A stretch of 64,000 nt of DNA from Rodentibacter abscessus (GCF_047160095.1 NZ_AP038785.1:1798001-1862000), one strand, 5' to 3'. Shown: positions 9,019-18,833, counted from the stretch's first letter. The notes: generated by a model from the sequence alone, not told the origin. Numbers and translations are program-made.

Positions 9019-9046
9019 AAAGTGCGGTCAAATTTAACCGCACTTT
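9019..9046 (-). terminator. Inverted uptake-signal terminator after the DUF1523 gene
   Basis: AAAGTGCGGT (9019-9028) and ACCGCACTTT (9037-9046) form a 10-bp stem with an 8-base loop, immediately downstream of the stop codon at 9063 in the direction of transcription. Confidence 0.65.
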
Positions 9047-9062
9047 TAGAGGGAAAAGCACC

Positions 9063-9587
9063 CTAGTTTTCGCTATCGAACCAGCCGCGGACAAATTGAA
9101 TAGAAAGGAATAATGTGATCAACAGGAACGCATAAAATATCCAAGATAAAATCGGATGGCTTGGAGTTACATCTCCGCTGATTTCTTTTACCGAAACCGC
9201 ATTACGAAATTCATCAAACATCGTTAAACGCCAGCCGTAATATTTTATTTGAACCAATTTATTTTCATTGCCCATCGCTTGGGCTTCAGCTTGTAAATTT
9301 GCCGAGCCGAACTTGAAATAGAACGGAAAACCCCAACGGGTATCTTCATTACGGTACACCATAATTTTTCCGTCATCATTTTGCGTGTTGATGTAATACA
9401 CATCACGAGTAGGACCGTCTGCCGGATTGGATTTAGTAATCGGCCCGTCTTTATCGACACGTTTTACTTCCACACCGGTGACACGGGTCACATCGTAGTG
9501 AGGAAAAACATAGTTCACCACGGAAAACATAAAACCATGGAAAACAAAGATGACTAAAAATAGAAAATATTTAAAAAATTTACGCAT
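9063..9587 (-). CDS. DUF1523 family membrane protein
   Basis: This 174-residue protein has one membrane helix near residues 5-25 and another near 147-167, which leaves a soluble domain of about 120 residues between them, probably periplasmic. The central region has the conserved-looking stretches DVTRVTGVEVKRVDKDGP and VYYINT, which match my memory of the DUF1523 family. No catalytic motif is visible and the function is unknown. It lies next to the tatD-like gene, as in related genomes. Confidence 0.82.
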   Translation of the reverse strand: MRKFFKYFLFLVIFVFHGFMFSVVNYVFPHYDVTRVTGVEVKRVDKDGPITKSNPADGPTRDVYYINTQNDDGKIMVYRNEDTRWGFPFYFKFGSANLQAEAQAMGNENKLVQIKYYGWRLTMFDEFRNAVSVKEISGDVTPSHPILSWIFYAFLLITLFLSIQFVRGWFDSEN

Positions 9588-9613
9588 TATTTCTCCTTTA
9601 AAAAGTTGTTCAT

Positions 9614-10396
9614 TTATTCTACACGAATTTTAAATAAACGCTCGAAATTTTGCGTAGTAATCCGCGCAAACTCTTCGGCAGAAAATCCTTTCAAGGTTGC
9701 CACATATTCACAAACTTCCCTTGTGTAAGCCGGTTGATTTTCTTTACCGCGATAAGGTACCGGCGCAAGGTAAGGTGAATCCGTTTCAACCAACAAGCGA
9801 TCTGCCGGTACATAGCGAATCGCTTCACGAATCGCTTCGGCATTTTTAAACGTAATAATACCGGAACAAGAAATATAAAATCCGAGATCCAAGGCTTTTT
9901 TGGCAAAATCTAAAGTTTCCGTAAAACAGTGGATAACGCCTCCGCACTTCTCCGCTTTATTTTCACGCAGCATCGAAATCGTATCCTCACCTGCCGCGCG
10001 TGTATGAATAATCACGGGCTTATTAAGTTGGTTTGCAATCGCTATTTGGCTAGCGAATATGCTTTGCTGTTCAATTTTATTATCCGCACTGTAATAGTAA
10101 TCTAAACCAATTTCACCGATGGCAATCACTTTTTTATCCTGTGCCAAACGTAATAATCGGTCGGCTTCATAATGTTCTTCTTCAAAATCTAACGGATGAA
10201 CACCACAAGCTAATGAAATATTGTCAAATCGGCTCAGAGTTTCGTAAGCTTTTTCAAAACGACTTAAGGTAACACCGATAGCAAGCAAGTGTTTTACATC
10301 TCGTGCGTAAGCTTTTTCAACGACATCTGCAATATTTTTATGCAGGTTCTCATAATCCAATGCATCTAAATGGCAATGGGAATCAACGATAAACAT
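9614..10396 (-). CDS. TatD family metal-dependent hydrolase (YcfH type)
   Basis: A TIM-barrel deoxyribonuclease-like protein of 260 residues. The metal ligands are all visible: DSHCHLD (His7, His9), GEIGLDYYY (Glu), PVIIHTRAAG (His), GVIHCFTE (His) and ETDSPYLAP (Asp). Members act as 3'-5' exonucleases or D-aminoacyl-tRNA deacylase-like enzymes, and the exact substrate cannot be decided here. In gammaproteobacteria the YcfH paralogue sits downstream of holB, exactly as seen here. Confidence 0.93.
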   Translation of the reverse strand: MFIVDSHCHLDALDYENLHKNIADVVEKAYARDVKHLLAIGVTLSRFEKAYETLSRFDNISLACGVHPLDFEEEHYEADRLLRLAQDKKVIAIGEIGLDYYYSADNKIEQQSIFASQIAIANQLNKPVIIHTRAAGEDTISMLRENKAEKCGGVIHCFTETLDFAKKALDLGFYISCSGIITFKNAEAIREAIRYVPADRLLVETDSPYLAPVPYRGKENQPAYTREVCEYVATLKGFSAEEFARITTQNFERLFKIRVE

Positions 10397-10482
10397 TTAT
10401 TATTTGTTCCTTATTATTTCAGTATGTCATGGAAAATTGCCACAACGAAATCATTTTATTTTAGAGAAAGAGCGTTTTTAGG

Positions 10483-11484
10483 TTAATTATTTACTTCAAA
10501 CACATCCGTTATTAATTTGGTTAGTCCATCTAACAGCATTAATTCTACATTTACCCCATTAATCGAACGCAAATCCGACCGCACTTTTTGCATAATGTTG
10601 ATGGCTTTCAATAAACCCTGTACAGTTTGCTCATCACCGAATTGCGCCACACCACGAGCCAAATCAGCAACTTGACGATGGCTGTTAATTTCAAGTTTGT
10701 ATTTTAAACTATCGGCAAGAAACGCTAAGATCCAATCTACCTGCCGTATATAATGTTCTTTATCAAATAAAGGAAGAAGTTCTAAAGGTGAACGGCGGCG
10801 ATAAAAGATCCAAAATTGTCGAAGGAAATTTTTTCGCTGTTCAATTAAACTTTGTTGTAACGTTTCCAATGCAAGTAAAGGACGACCTAAATTCATTGTA
10901 AGAGCGGTAGAAATATCTTCAAAATTGACCGCACTTTCTCCCATATATTGACTTTGTAACCAATCCTGCGCCGTTTGTTCGTCCGGTATGGGTAATGTCC
11001 ATACTTGGCAACGGCTATAAATAGTAGCTAATAAGCTCGCCGAGCTATCCGTTTTCAGCAAAAAATACGTATTTGGACGAGGTTCTTCCAGTGTTTTTAA
11101 TAATGCGTTAGCGGCGGCTTCCGTTAAATGTTCCGCTCCCTCTATATAGATTACTTTATTGCCGTTTTGCTGCGAATGTTGAGCAACGATTTCATTAATC
11201 TCGCGCACTTGATCCACGCCAATATCTTTACCTTCAATAGAACGCAATTCATGGTAATCAGGGTGGCTATGCGCCTGCATTAAGTGACAGGAATGACATT
11301 CTCCGCAGGCTTGACTACCCTGCGGGTTAATACACATAATTCGGCGGGAAAGTGCATCAAATAACTTTTCTGCGCCCAATCCCTGATCCGATTTAATCAA
11401 TACGGCGTGATGCCCTAATTTTTCCGAGAAAGTTTGAGCTATTTTTACGTAAGTAGGGTTAAGCCAAGGATAAAGTGCGGTCAT
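10483..11484 (-). CDS. holB: DNA polymerase III subunit delta'
   Basis: The delta' subunit is the rigid stator of the clamp loader. At 333 residues its length is typical. Four zinc-binding cysteines lie at 51, 60, 63 and 66 (CINPQG...CGECHSC), the AAA+ SRC motif appears as IYSRCQVW, and the sensor region includes NALLKTLEEPRPNTYFLL. The degenerate P-loop (SDQGLGAEK) is expected for delta', which does not hydrolyse ATP. Its start overlaps the tmk stop by four bases. Confidence 0.96.
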   Translation of the reverse strand: MTALYPWLNPTYVKIAQTFSEKLGHHAVLIKSDQGLGAEKLFDALSRRIMCINPQGSQACGECHSCHLMQAHSHPDYHELRSIEGKDIGVDQVREINEIVAQHSQQNGNKVIYIEGAEHLTEAAANALLKTLEEPRPNTYFLLKTDSSASLLATIYSRCQVWTLPIPDEQTAQDWLQSQYMGESAVNFEDISTALTMNLGRPLLALETLQQSLIEQRKNFLRQFWIFYRRRSPLELLPLFDKEHYIRQVDWILAFLADSLKYKLEINSHRQVADLARGVAQFGDEQTVQGLLKAINIMQKVRSDLRSINGVNVELMLLDGLTKLITDVFEVNN

Positions 11485-12113
11485 TTTTCGTTATGTTTCC
11501 ACCAATTTTTTACCGCACTTTCAATATCTGCACGCACTTGTTCAATATTTTGTTCAGCATTAATCGTAACGGCTTTCGGGTTATTTTTTACTAATTCCAA
11601 ATAACGTGAGCGGGTGCGGTGAAAAAAATCCAAATTCATTTGTTCAATACGATCCAGCTCGCCACGTCCGCGCGCACGCGCTAATCCTAACGCAGGATCA
11701 ATATCCAAATAGATGGTCAGATCCGGTTCAAAATTCCCCAAAACCGTCTCTTTTAGCGTCTGCATAAAATGCGGATTAAGCTGACGACCTCCACCTTGAT
11801 AAGCCTGAGATGACATATCGTGACGATCGCCCACCACCCATTTTCCTTGGGCAAGCGCCGGTTTAATGACATTTTCTACCAATTGAATTCGAGCGGCATA
11901 AAGCATTAATAGTTCCGCTTTATCGGTTACCGGTTCTTCGGTTTCGTGCTTAATAAGTTGGCGCAATTTTTCTGCCAAAGGCGTACCGCCCGGTTCTCGG
12001 GTAACGATGACATCATTAATACCCAGCTCTTTTAAAATATCCACCACCGCTTGATGTGCCGTGCTTTTTCCCGCACCTTCCAAACCTTCAATGACAATAA
12101 ATTTTCCGCTCAT
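11481..12113 (-). CDS. tmk: Thymidylate kinase
   Basis: Tmk phosphorylates dTMP to dTDP. The start at MSGKFIVIEG (12113) gives 210 residues and a P-loop at residues 10-17 (GLEGAGKS). The substrate motif GDRHDMSSQAYQGGGR and the lid arginines (RARGRGELDR) are intact. It lies between mltG and holB; the stop overlaps holB, so translation is probably coupled. Confidence 0.96.
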   Translation of the reverse strand: MSGKFIVIEGLEGAGKSTAHQAVVDILKELGINDVIVTREPGGTPLAEKLRQLIKHETEEPVTDKAELLMLYAARIQLVENVIKPALAQGKWVVGDRHDMSSQAYQGGGRQLNPHFMQTLKETVLGNFEPDLTIYLDIDPALGLARARGRGELDRIEQMNLDFFHRTRSRYLELVKNNPKAVTINAEQNIEQVRADIESAVKNWWKHNEK

Positions 12114-12114
12114 A

Positions 12115-13161
12115 TTATTTTCCATTTTTCTGACTACGATACCAACGCAAATATTCTTGCACCGCTTTGTTATGTTCTTTTAAATTACGGGTAAATTTAT
12201 GCCCGCCCGTGCCATCTGCGACAAAATAGTAAAAATCTGTTTTTTCAGGGTGCGAAACCGCTTGTAATGAGCTTTCACTCACCATTGCAATAGGGGTCGG
12301 CGGTAAGCCGTCAATCACATAGGTATTATAAGGCGTGGGCGTTTCTAAATCTTTTTTACGAATATTGCCGTTGTAGTCGTCTCCCATACCATAAATTACC
12401 GTTGGATCCGTTTGTAGTTTCATTTTCGCATTAAGGCGGTTAATAAATACGGAAGCAACTTTGGCTCGTTCCGCCGCAATCCCCGTTTCTTTTTCTACAA
12501 TAGAAGCAAGTATTAACATTTCATAAGCATTTGCTAACGGAAGATTTTCATCACGTTCTCGCCATGCTTTATCTAGTGCTTTCTTCAAACGATCTGCCGA
12601 ACGTTGAAGTAATTCCAAATCCGTGGAATTCGGTGTGTAATTATAGGTATCCGGATATAACCATCCATCTATATTTTTCCTTTCATGAATTGCTTTTACA
12701 TCATTGGGAATATTTAGTAACCCAAAAATTTCTTTATCGCTTTTATCTTTTAAGGTTTGTTTCAAATGTGGTGCTTTTTCAAGATTTTTTCGCCATTCTT
12801 TAAAAGTTTTCCCTTCAATAAATCGTACGTTAAATTGAGCCTCTTTGCCAGAATTAAGCAAATTTAACACATCTCGTACGGTTTTTATGTCGGTTAAAGA
12901 ATAAGTTCCCGCTTTAATTTTATTTAATTCAGGTTTTAACTTTAGCAAATATGGAAGTAACCATGCATTATCCAGTAGCTTTTCTTGCTCAAAAAGTGCG
13001 GCTAATTTTTGCCCTGTTGTACCACGTTCTACAACCAAGAGTTGATCAGGTTGGGCATTGATCGTTTCTTGCTGAAAAGTGTTCAGTTTTTGATAACCCC
13101 AAAAACCACCGCTCGCAATAATTAAAAGAAATATAATGAAGCTGATAAAAAATTTTTTCAT
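12115..13161 (-). CDS. mltG: Endolytic transglycosylase MltG (YceG)
   Basis: MltG is an inner-membrane enzyme that cleaves nascent peptidoglycan strands. The ATG at 13161 (MKKFFISFIIF) places the membrane helix at residues 4-24. The family region ASIVEKETGIAAERAKVASV contains the catalytic Glu, followed by QTDPTVIYG and the C-terminal FYYFVADGTGGHKF. The length of 348 residues matches the family. The mltG-tmk-holB order is the standard gammaproteobacterial one. Confidence 0.95.
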   Translation of the reverse strand: MKKFFISFIIFLLIIASGGFWGYQKLNTFQQETINAQPDQLLVVERGTTGQKLAALFEQEKLLDNAWLLPYLLKLKPELNKIKAGTYSLTDIKTVRDVLNLLNSGKEAQFNVRFIEGKTFKEWRKNLEKAPHLKQTLKDKSDKEIFGLLNIPNDVKAIHERKNIDGWLYPDTYNYTPNSTDLELLQRSADRLKKALDKAWRERDENLPLANAYEMLILASIVEKETGIAAERAKVASVFINRLNAKMKLQTDPTVIYGMGDDYNGNIRKKDLETPTPYNTYVIDGLPPTPIAMVSESSLQAVSHPEKTDFYYFVADGTGGHKFTRNLKEHNKAVQEYLRWYRSQKNGK

Positions 13162-13226
13162 AAAAAACAGGTGATGAAATAAAAACAACAAAAGGGGCTG
13201 TCGCCCCTCTCATACTAAATATCAAT

Positions 13227-14159
13227 TTATTTATTAAAATATTGAATATCCGCTGTTTTACGTAGGACTTTTACCCAGTCTTTCGTCGCATCTTGTAACT
13301 GGCTATTTACAATTTTTTCATAAGCCTTTTGACGATACGCATCTTCCGTACGATCACCATCACGAATACCGATAACCTCTAAAATATGCCAGCCAAATTC
13401 TGATTTAAACGGCGCAGAAATAACACCTTGCTTTGTGGTTTGCACCGCTTTTGCGAAAGGCGCTACATAAGCCTCCGGAAATGCATAACCCAAACTACCG
13501 CCATTTGCTCCGGATAAATAATCTTTCGAATATTTTAATGCGGCATCAGCAAAAGTCATTTTACCGGAAATAATATCCGCTCGAATTTGTGTAAGTTCTG
13601 ATTTCGCCTGCGCATCATTTAATAATGGATTGAGTTTTAAAAGAATATGACGAACTTCATATTCTTTACCCGTTACTTTTTTCTCTGTGCCGTTAGCTTT
13701 TGCTTCTTTCAGCATTTTTTTACCAAGTTCATCCACTTCTTCACGTGTTATTTGCACACTATTACTAATTGCGTGATCACGTACACCGGACATTATCATT
13801 TGGTTTGCAATTTGTTGGGTGAACGCTTTAAGAGAAATACCTTGATAATCTAAAGCATCTAAAAATTGTCCGTAAGTCAAACCGTTTTTCGCCGCAATAT
13901 CTTCTACAATCAGATCAAGTTCTTTTGGATTTATCTTTATCCCTGATTCTTGAATGGCTTTCTGTACCAAAATATCATCAATGACTTTATCCAATGCTGC
14001 TTGATGATCACCTTTCTTACCCATTGCAGCACGTACTTGGCTTTCTAATACAGGAAAACCGTCTACGGTTGCAACCACTCGTTCTTCCGCTTGAACAGAA
14101 GAAAACACGAACATACCCAATACGGAAAATAAAAGAGATTTTAGTACAGATTTTTTCAT
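13227..14159 (-). CDS. Periplasmic parvulin-type peptidyl-prolyl isomerase
   Basis: This 310-residue exported protein has a signal peptide (cleavage after about SSVQA, residue 24). A SurA/PrsA-like N-terminal chaperone region follows, then a PpiC-type rotamase domain from about 165 to 265 (EVRHILLKLNP, GGSLGYAFPEAYVAPF, SEFGWHILEVIG). It probably assists folding of outer-membrane or secreted proteins. It is shorter than SurA and has only one rotamase domain, so I do not assign the surA symbol. Confidence 0.88.
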   Translation of the reverse strand: MKKSVLKSLLFSVLGMFVFSSVQAEERVVATVDGFPVLESQVRAAMGKKGDHQAALDKVIDDILVQKAIQESGIKINPKELDLIVEDIAAKNGLTYGQFLDALDYQGISLKAFTQQIANQMIMSGVRDHAISNSVQITREEVDELGKKMLKEAKANGTEKKVTGKEYEVRHILLKLNPLLNDAQAKSELTQIRADIISGKMTFADAALKYSKDYLSGANGGSLGYAFPEAYVAPFAKAVQTTKQGVISAPFKSEFGWHILEVIGIRDGDRTEDAYRQKAYEKIVNSQLQDATKDWVKVLRKTADIQYFNK

Positions 14160-14246
14160 AATTATTTATCTTAAAATAGGCTGATAACGCTCGTTAGAGT
14201 ACCAATTTTAAACAAGGTTCACAATAGCTTAGGATTATTTTGATAA

Positions 14247-14786
14247 CTATTTCGATAACAACGCAACTTCATAACAACCATCATATTTTTGGGTGCGAAC
14301 CTGTACTTTTTCTTCACGGCTGGTTGGTACGTTTTTTCCTACGTAATCAGCCCGAATAGGTAATTCACGATGCCCGCGATCGACAAAAATCACCAATTCT
14401 ATTTTTGCAGCCCGACCAAAATCGGTAAGTGCATCCATCGCAGCACGAATCGTCCTTCCGGTAAACAATACGTCATCAATTAAAATAACTTCTTTATCTT
14501 TCACATTAAGATACTGAGATGTACCACGATAAACCGGCATTGGATTTTCAGATTCAGTGTGTTGTAAATCATCACGATAAAATGTAATGTCTAACGCCAT
14601 TGAAGGAATTTCAATTTGCGCTAAATCGACAATTTTACGCTTAATTAACTCGGCAATTTCCGCACCACGACGCTTAATTCCGACAATAATGACATTATCC
14701 AAACGCGGGTGTTTTTCAATAATTTCATGAGAAATACGGGAAATAGTCCGTTGAAACTGATTTTCATCAATAATAATTTTTTCCAT
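14247..14786 (-). CDS. pyrR: PyrR: pyrimidine operon regulator / uracil phosphoribosyltransferase
   Basis: This protein of the PyrR family has 179 residues, the usual length. The PRPP-binding signature VILIDDVLFTGRTIRAA and the segment VGIKRRGAEIAELI are intact. In Firmicutes PyrR attenuates pyr operons by binding mRNA; in Pasteurellaceae both the RNA-binding and the enzymatic role are presumed by homology. No neighbouring pyr gene is present, so any control would be in trans. Confidence 0.92.
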   Translation of the reverse strand: MEKIIIDENQFQRTISRISHEIIEKHPRLDNVIIVGIKRRGAEIAELIKRKIVDLAQIEIPSMALDITFYRDDLQHTESENPMPVYRGTSQYLNVKDKEVILIDDVLFTGRTIRAAMDALTDFGRAAKIELVIFVDRGHRELPIRADYVGKNVPTSREEKVQVRTQKYDGCYEVALLSK

Positions 14787-14994
14787 AATAGATCCAATTT
14801 AACACTGTATTACATATATCAGTTGCACAAATCACTATATGCGCTATTAGGCGAAACCGTAATGCACAATTTCATCTATTGGTGCACTATGCAAAGGCAA
14901 AGCTCAACGCACTCTACCCAAATTAAATATCGTATATAAAATTCTCTTTGTGTAAATGCGACATAATGACCCAATTTTAGCCGTACTTTTTTAC

Positions 14995-15030
14995 AAAAAA
15001 CCGCACATCATTTCAAGGTGCGGTCTTTTA
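14995..15030 (-). terminator. Terminator of gyrB
   Basis: On the minus strand AAGACCGCACCTTGAAAT turns back as ATGTGCGGTTTTTTG: a GACCGCAC/GTGCGGTT-type stem (arms near 15017-15027 and 14998-15006) followed by six Ts. It lies about 20 bases beyond the gyrB stop. Confidence 0.7.
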
Positions 15031-15046
15031 TTCTGTTTTTTTTAGA

Positions 15047-17470
15047 TTAAATATCTAAATTCGCTCTTAATGCGTTAAGTTCGATGAATTCTCGGCGCGG
15101 TTCAACTTCATCGCCCATCAATGTGGTGAAAAGTTGATCCGCTGCCACCGCATCTTTGATAGAGACTTTCAACATTCGGCGTGCATTCGGATCCATTGTG
15201 GTTTCCCAAAGCTGATCCGCATTCATTTCACCCAATCCTTTATAGCGTTGAACTTCTAATCCCTTGCGAGATTCTTTCACCAACCATTCCACCACCTGTT
15301 CAAAGGTACGAACCGGTTGCACCTTTTCCCCGCGGGAAACATATGCTCCTTCTTCCAACAAGCTGTTTAATTGATTGTTGAGAGAAATAATTTTTGCGTA
15401 TTCATTACCATTGACGAAATCAAAATTAATGAAATAATCGCTATCAATACCATGTTTGCGTACGGTAATCACCGCTTCATACACTTGACGTTCAGCATTA
15501 AATTGGGTACGAACGGAATATTGATGTGCTTCCGTTTCTTTTTCTTCAAGTTGTTGAACGAAAGATTTACCCCAATTTTCAACCGCACTTTCTGATTTCA
15601 TTAATTCAATAGAAAGCGGAGATTGATAAATCAAGCCTTGTAACAATGGCGTCGGATAATAACGACTTAAACGATCAATCAGTTTTTGTACCGCATTGTA
15701 TTCCGCCATTAATTTTTCAAATACAAGGGCATTCATTGCCGGCGCATTTTCGCTGACATATAACGCAGCACCATCTAAAGCAAGGGTTAATTCGTATTGC
15801 TCCATTTCATCCGCATCTTTGATATAACGCTCTTGTTTACCTTTCTTCACTTTATAAAGCGGCGGCTGGGCGATGTACACATAACCGCGCTCAATAAGCT
15901 CCGGCATTTGACGATAGAAAAAAGTGAGCAAAAGCGTGCGAATATGCGATCCGTCCACATCCGCATCCGTCATAATGATGATATGGTGATAGCGCAATTT
16001 ATCCGGATTATATTCATCACGTCCGATACCACAGCCCAGCGCTGTAATGAGCGTTCCCACTTCTTGCGAGGACAACATTTTATCAAAACGGGCTTTTTCA
16101 ACATTTAGAATTTTCCCTTTTAACGGAAGAATCGCTTGAGTTTTACGATCACGCCCTACTTTGGCAGAACCGCCCGCGGAATCCCCCTCCACCAAGTAAA
16201 GCTCTGAAAGTGCAGGGTCTTTTTCTTGGCAGTCGGCAAGCTTACCCGGCAATCCGGCAATATCTAATGCGCCTTTACGGCGTGTCATTTCACGCGCTTT
16301 ACGCGCCGCTTCACGGGCGCGCGCCGCCATAATAATTTGGTTTACAATGATTTTTGCATCGGTAGGGTTTTCTAATAAATATTCTTGCAATTTTTCATTC
16401 ATTGCAGATTCCACCGCACTTTTCACTTCAGAAGAAACTAATTTGTCTTTAGTTTGTGATGAAAATTTCGGATCCGGTACTTTCACGGAAATAATCGCTA
16501 CCAAACCTTCCCGAGCATCATCACCGGAAGTGGCGACTTTTTCTTTTTTCAACAATCCTTCGTTTTCCATATAGCTATTTAAGCTGCGGGTTAATGCACC
16601 ACGGAAACCGGCTAAGTGCGTACCGCCATCACGTTGTGGAATATTATTGGTGAAGCAATACACATTTTCGTTTACCCCGTCATTCCATTGCAACGCAACC
16701 TCCACTCCGATTCCATCTTTTTCTGCAGTAAAATAAAAAGCTTTAGGATGAATTGGATTTTTATTTTTGTTTAAATATTCAACGAAAGCTTGTATCCCAC
16801 CTTCATAATGAAAGTGATCTTCCGTACCATCGCGCTTATCCACTAAACGGATAGATACGCCGGAATTTAAAAATGAAAGCTCACGCAAGCGTTTTGCTAA
16901 AATTTTGTAATCAAATGTGGTGATTGCAAAAATTTCCGGACTTGGCCAAAAACGCACCGTCGTACCGGTTATTTCCGTATCACCAATAATCGTTAATGGA
17001 GATCGAGGTTCACCCAAATGATAAAACTGCTCATGCACATGACCTTGACGGCGAATAGTGAGTTGTAATTTATCGGAAAGCGCATTGACGACAGATACCC
17101 CCACACCATGCAAACCACCGGATACTTTATAAGAGTTATCGTCAAATTTACCACCTGCGTGAAGTACGGTCATAATCACTTCTGCAGCAGAAACCCCCTC
17201 TTCCGGGTGAATATCCACCGGAATACCGCGACCGTCATCTTGCACCGATACGGAATTATCATCGTGAATCGTTACGATAATATCGGAACAATGACCTGCC
17301 AACGCTTCATCAATGGCATTATCCACCACTTCAAACACCATATGGTGTAAGCCGGTGCCATCATCGGTATCGCCAATGTACATACCCGGGCGTTTACGCA
17401 CGGCATCAAGTCCTTTCAATACTTTAATGCTAGACGCGCCATAGTTATCGGTCACGGTTGTTTCTGACAT
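15047..17470 (-). CDS. gyrB: DNA gyrase subunit B
   Basis: GyrB is the ATPase subunit of gyrase, which introduces negative supercoils with GyrA. Its 807 residues include the GHKL ATPase domain (EVVDNAIDEALAGH, DDGRGIPVD, GLHGVGVSVVNALS), the transducer domain, and the TOPRIM domain with LVEGDSAGGSA and IIIMTDADVDGSHI. The C-terminal tail holds the long Gram-negative insertion and ends with RYKGLGEMNADQLWETTMDP. It is monocistronic, with a terminator close after the stop. Confidence 0.98.
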   Translation of the reverse strand: MSETTVTDNYGASSIKVLKGLDAVRKRPGMYIGDTDDGTGLHHMVFEVVDNAIDEALAGHCSDIIVTIHDDNSVSVQDDGRGIPVDIHPEEGVSAAEVIMTVLHAGGKFDDNSYKVSGGLHGVGVSVVNALSDKLQLTIRRQGHVHEQFYHLGEPRSPLTIIGDTEITGTTVRFWPSPEIFAITTFDYKILAKRLRELSFLNSGVSIRLVDKRDGTEDHFHYEGGIQAFVEYLNKNKNPIHPKAFYFTAEKDGIGVEVALQWNDGVNENVYCFTNNIPQRDGGTHLAGFRGALTRSLNSYMENEGLLKKEKVATSGDDAREGLVAIISVKVPDPKFSSQTKDKLVSSEVKSAVESAMNEKLQEYLLENPTDAKIIVNQIIMAARAREAARKAREMTRRKGALDIAGLPGKLADCQEKDPALSELYLVEGDSAGGSAKVGRDRKTQAILPLKGKILNVEKARFDKMLSSQEVGTLITALGCGIGRDEYNPDKLRYHHIIIMTDADVDGSHIRTLLLTFFYRQMPELIERGYVYIAQPPLYKVKKGKQERYIKDADEMEQYELTLALDGAALYVSENAPAMNALVFEKLMAEYNAVQKLIDRLSRYYPTPLLQGLIYQSPLSIELMKSESAVENWGKSFVQQLEEKETEAHQYSVRTQFNAERQVYEAVITVRKHGIDSDYFINFDFVNGNEYAKIISLNNQLNSLLEEGAYVSRGEKVQPVRTFEQVVEWLVKESRKGLEVQRYKGLGEMNADQLWETTMDPNARRMLKVSIKDAVAADQLFTTLMGDEVEPRREFIELNALRANLDI

Positions 17471-17550
17471 AATTTATCTCTATTTGTAAATGAAAATTGT
17501 GCGGGATTATAGCAAAAAATAGAAGGGTTGGCGAAAGGTTTGAAGAAAGC

Positions 17551-17589
17551 AAGTGCGGTTAAAATTCTTGCTGAATTTCGACCGCACTT
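17551..17589 (-). terminator. Inverted uptake-signal hairpin after glpX
   Basis: AAGTGCGGT (17551-17559) and ACCGCACTT (17581-17589) pair. The inner sequence AAATTC/GAATTT extends the stem after a short mismatch. It lies about 80 bases past the glpX stop; a tandem repeat of TTAG (about 17654-17672) overlaps that stop. Confidence 0.55.
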
Positions 17590-17668
17590 TAGGAAAAGTC
17601 CTCAAAGGTAAAACACCGAAAATAAAGTTTCGAGGTGAGAGCAAAAATAATAGAAGTTAGTTAGTTAG

Positions 17669-18682
17669 TTAGTTATTTAATATTTTATAAATCTCGGTAT
17701 CTTTTCGATCCAAATAGTGAGTCGATTGAATTTTACGAATCGTACGCGATTTTCCCCGAATGAGAATGGTTTCGGTAGTCGCAAGTATTCCTTTACGTGA
17801 AATACCTTTTAATAATTCACCGTGCGTAATACCTGTAGCGGCAAAAACCAAATTATCGTCTCGAACCAAATCTTCCAGTTTCAATACTTCATTGACCTTT
17901 ACGCCTAACTCTTCACAACGGTGAATTTCTTCCGCTGCAATTTTCTGGTTTTCTTCCGTATCGCCTTTTACTTCATTACGTGGAATCAAACGAGCTTGCA
18001 TATCACCGCCTAATGCCCGTACCGCCGCAGCGGCAGCGATACCTTCCGGCGCACCGCCGATGCCGTATACCATATCCACTTCGCCATCAGGCAAACAGCA
18101 TAATACGGAAGCGGCAACATCACCATCGGGAATAGCCATAACACGGATACCCAAATTATGCATTTGTTGAATAACGGCATCGTGACGGGGTTTTGCCAAC
18201 ACCATTACAGTTAAATCAGACAATAATTTACCCAAACGGGAAGCTGTTCGACGAAGGTTTTGCTCAATAGGTAAATTCAGATCAATCATTCCTTTCACTT
18301 CCGGTCCTACGACAATTTTCTCCATATACATATCCGGTGCTTTTAAGAAGGTGCGTTTGCCTCCTGCGGCTAAAACGGAAATCGCATTGGATTGTCCCAT
18401 GGCGGTCATACGTGTTCCATCAATAGGATCAACGGCAATCGAAACAAGCTCACCATTACCCGAACCGACTTTTTCGCCGATATAAAGCATCGGCGCTTCA
18501 TCAATTTCACCTTCGCCAATGACGATTTCACCATCCATATGGATCAAATTCAGCATATATCGCATTGCTTTTACCGCCGCTTCATCCGCAGCATTTTTAT
18601 TACCCCGTCCAAGCCAAGTATGTGCCGCCAATGCCGCAGCTTCCGTTACACGGGAAAATTCGATAGCCAATGCACGATTCAT
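17669..18682 (-). CDS. glpX: Fructose-1,6-bisphosphatase class II
   Basis: GlpX hydrolyses fructose 1,6-bisphosphate in gluconeogenesis and opposes the glycolytic flux fed by the fru operon in this window. I start at MNRALAIEFSRVTE (18682), giving 337 residues; the frame extends nine codons further without a better site. The metal and substrate motifs GEGEIDEAPMLYIGE and VDPIDGTRMTA are present, as is the GGAPEGIAAAAA loop. It is divergent from zapB, and a LacI-family type palindrome lies 50 bp upstream. Confidence 0.96.
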   Translation of the reverse strand: MNRALAIEFSRVTEAAALAAHTWLGRGNKNAADEAAVKAMRYMLNLIHMDGEIVIGEGEIDEAPMLYIGEKVGSGNGELVSIAVDPIDGTRMTAMGQSNAISVLAAGGKRTFLKAPDMYMEKIVVGPEVKGMIDLNLPIEQNLRRTASRLGKLLSDLTVMVLAKPRHDAVIQQMHNLGIRVMAIPDGDVAASVLCCLPDGEVDMVYGIGGAPEGIAAAAAVRALGGDMQARLIPRNEVKGDTEENQKIAAEEIHRCEELGVKVNEVLKLEDLVRDDNLVFAATGITHGELLKGISRKGILATTETILIRGKSRTIRKIQSTHYLDRKDTEIYKILNN

Positions 18683-18731
18683 TCTTTTTCTCCATTTCGT
18701 TCCAAGCAAAAAATCGCACTATTTTACCACT

Positions 18732-18747
18732 ATGCAAACGTTTGCAT
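18732..18747. promoter_or_regulatory. PurR-like operator upstream of glpX
   Basis: ATGCAAACGTTTGCAT is a perfect 16-bp palindrome. It has the central CG step of LacI-family operators and is very close to the PurR box ACGCAAACGTTTTCGT. It lies 50 bp before the glpX start and 87 bp before zapB, in the position of a promoter. PurR is the best guess; CytR, Cra or another LacI-family protein cannot be excluded. Confidence 0.6.
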
Positions 18748-18833
18748 AATAAATTTTTACGGAAGGCTTTAAAAAGAAAAATGAAGTGGGTACAATAAGA
18801 CCATTTCGGACGTTATTTTAAAAGGAAATCACT

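Noticed and set aside
17654..17672. TTAG tandem repeat at the glpX stop as a phase-variable tract
   Set aside because: Only four to five units, and they sit at and after the stop codon, so slippage would hardly change the protein.
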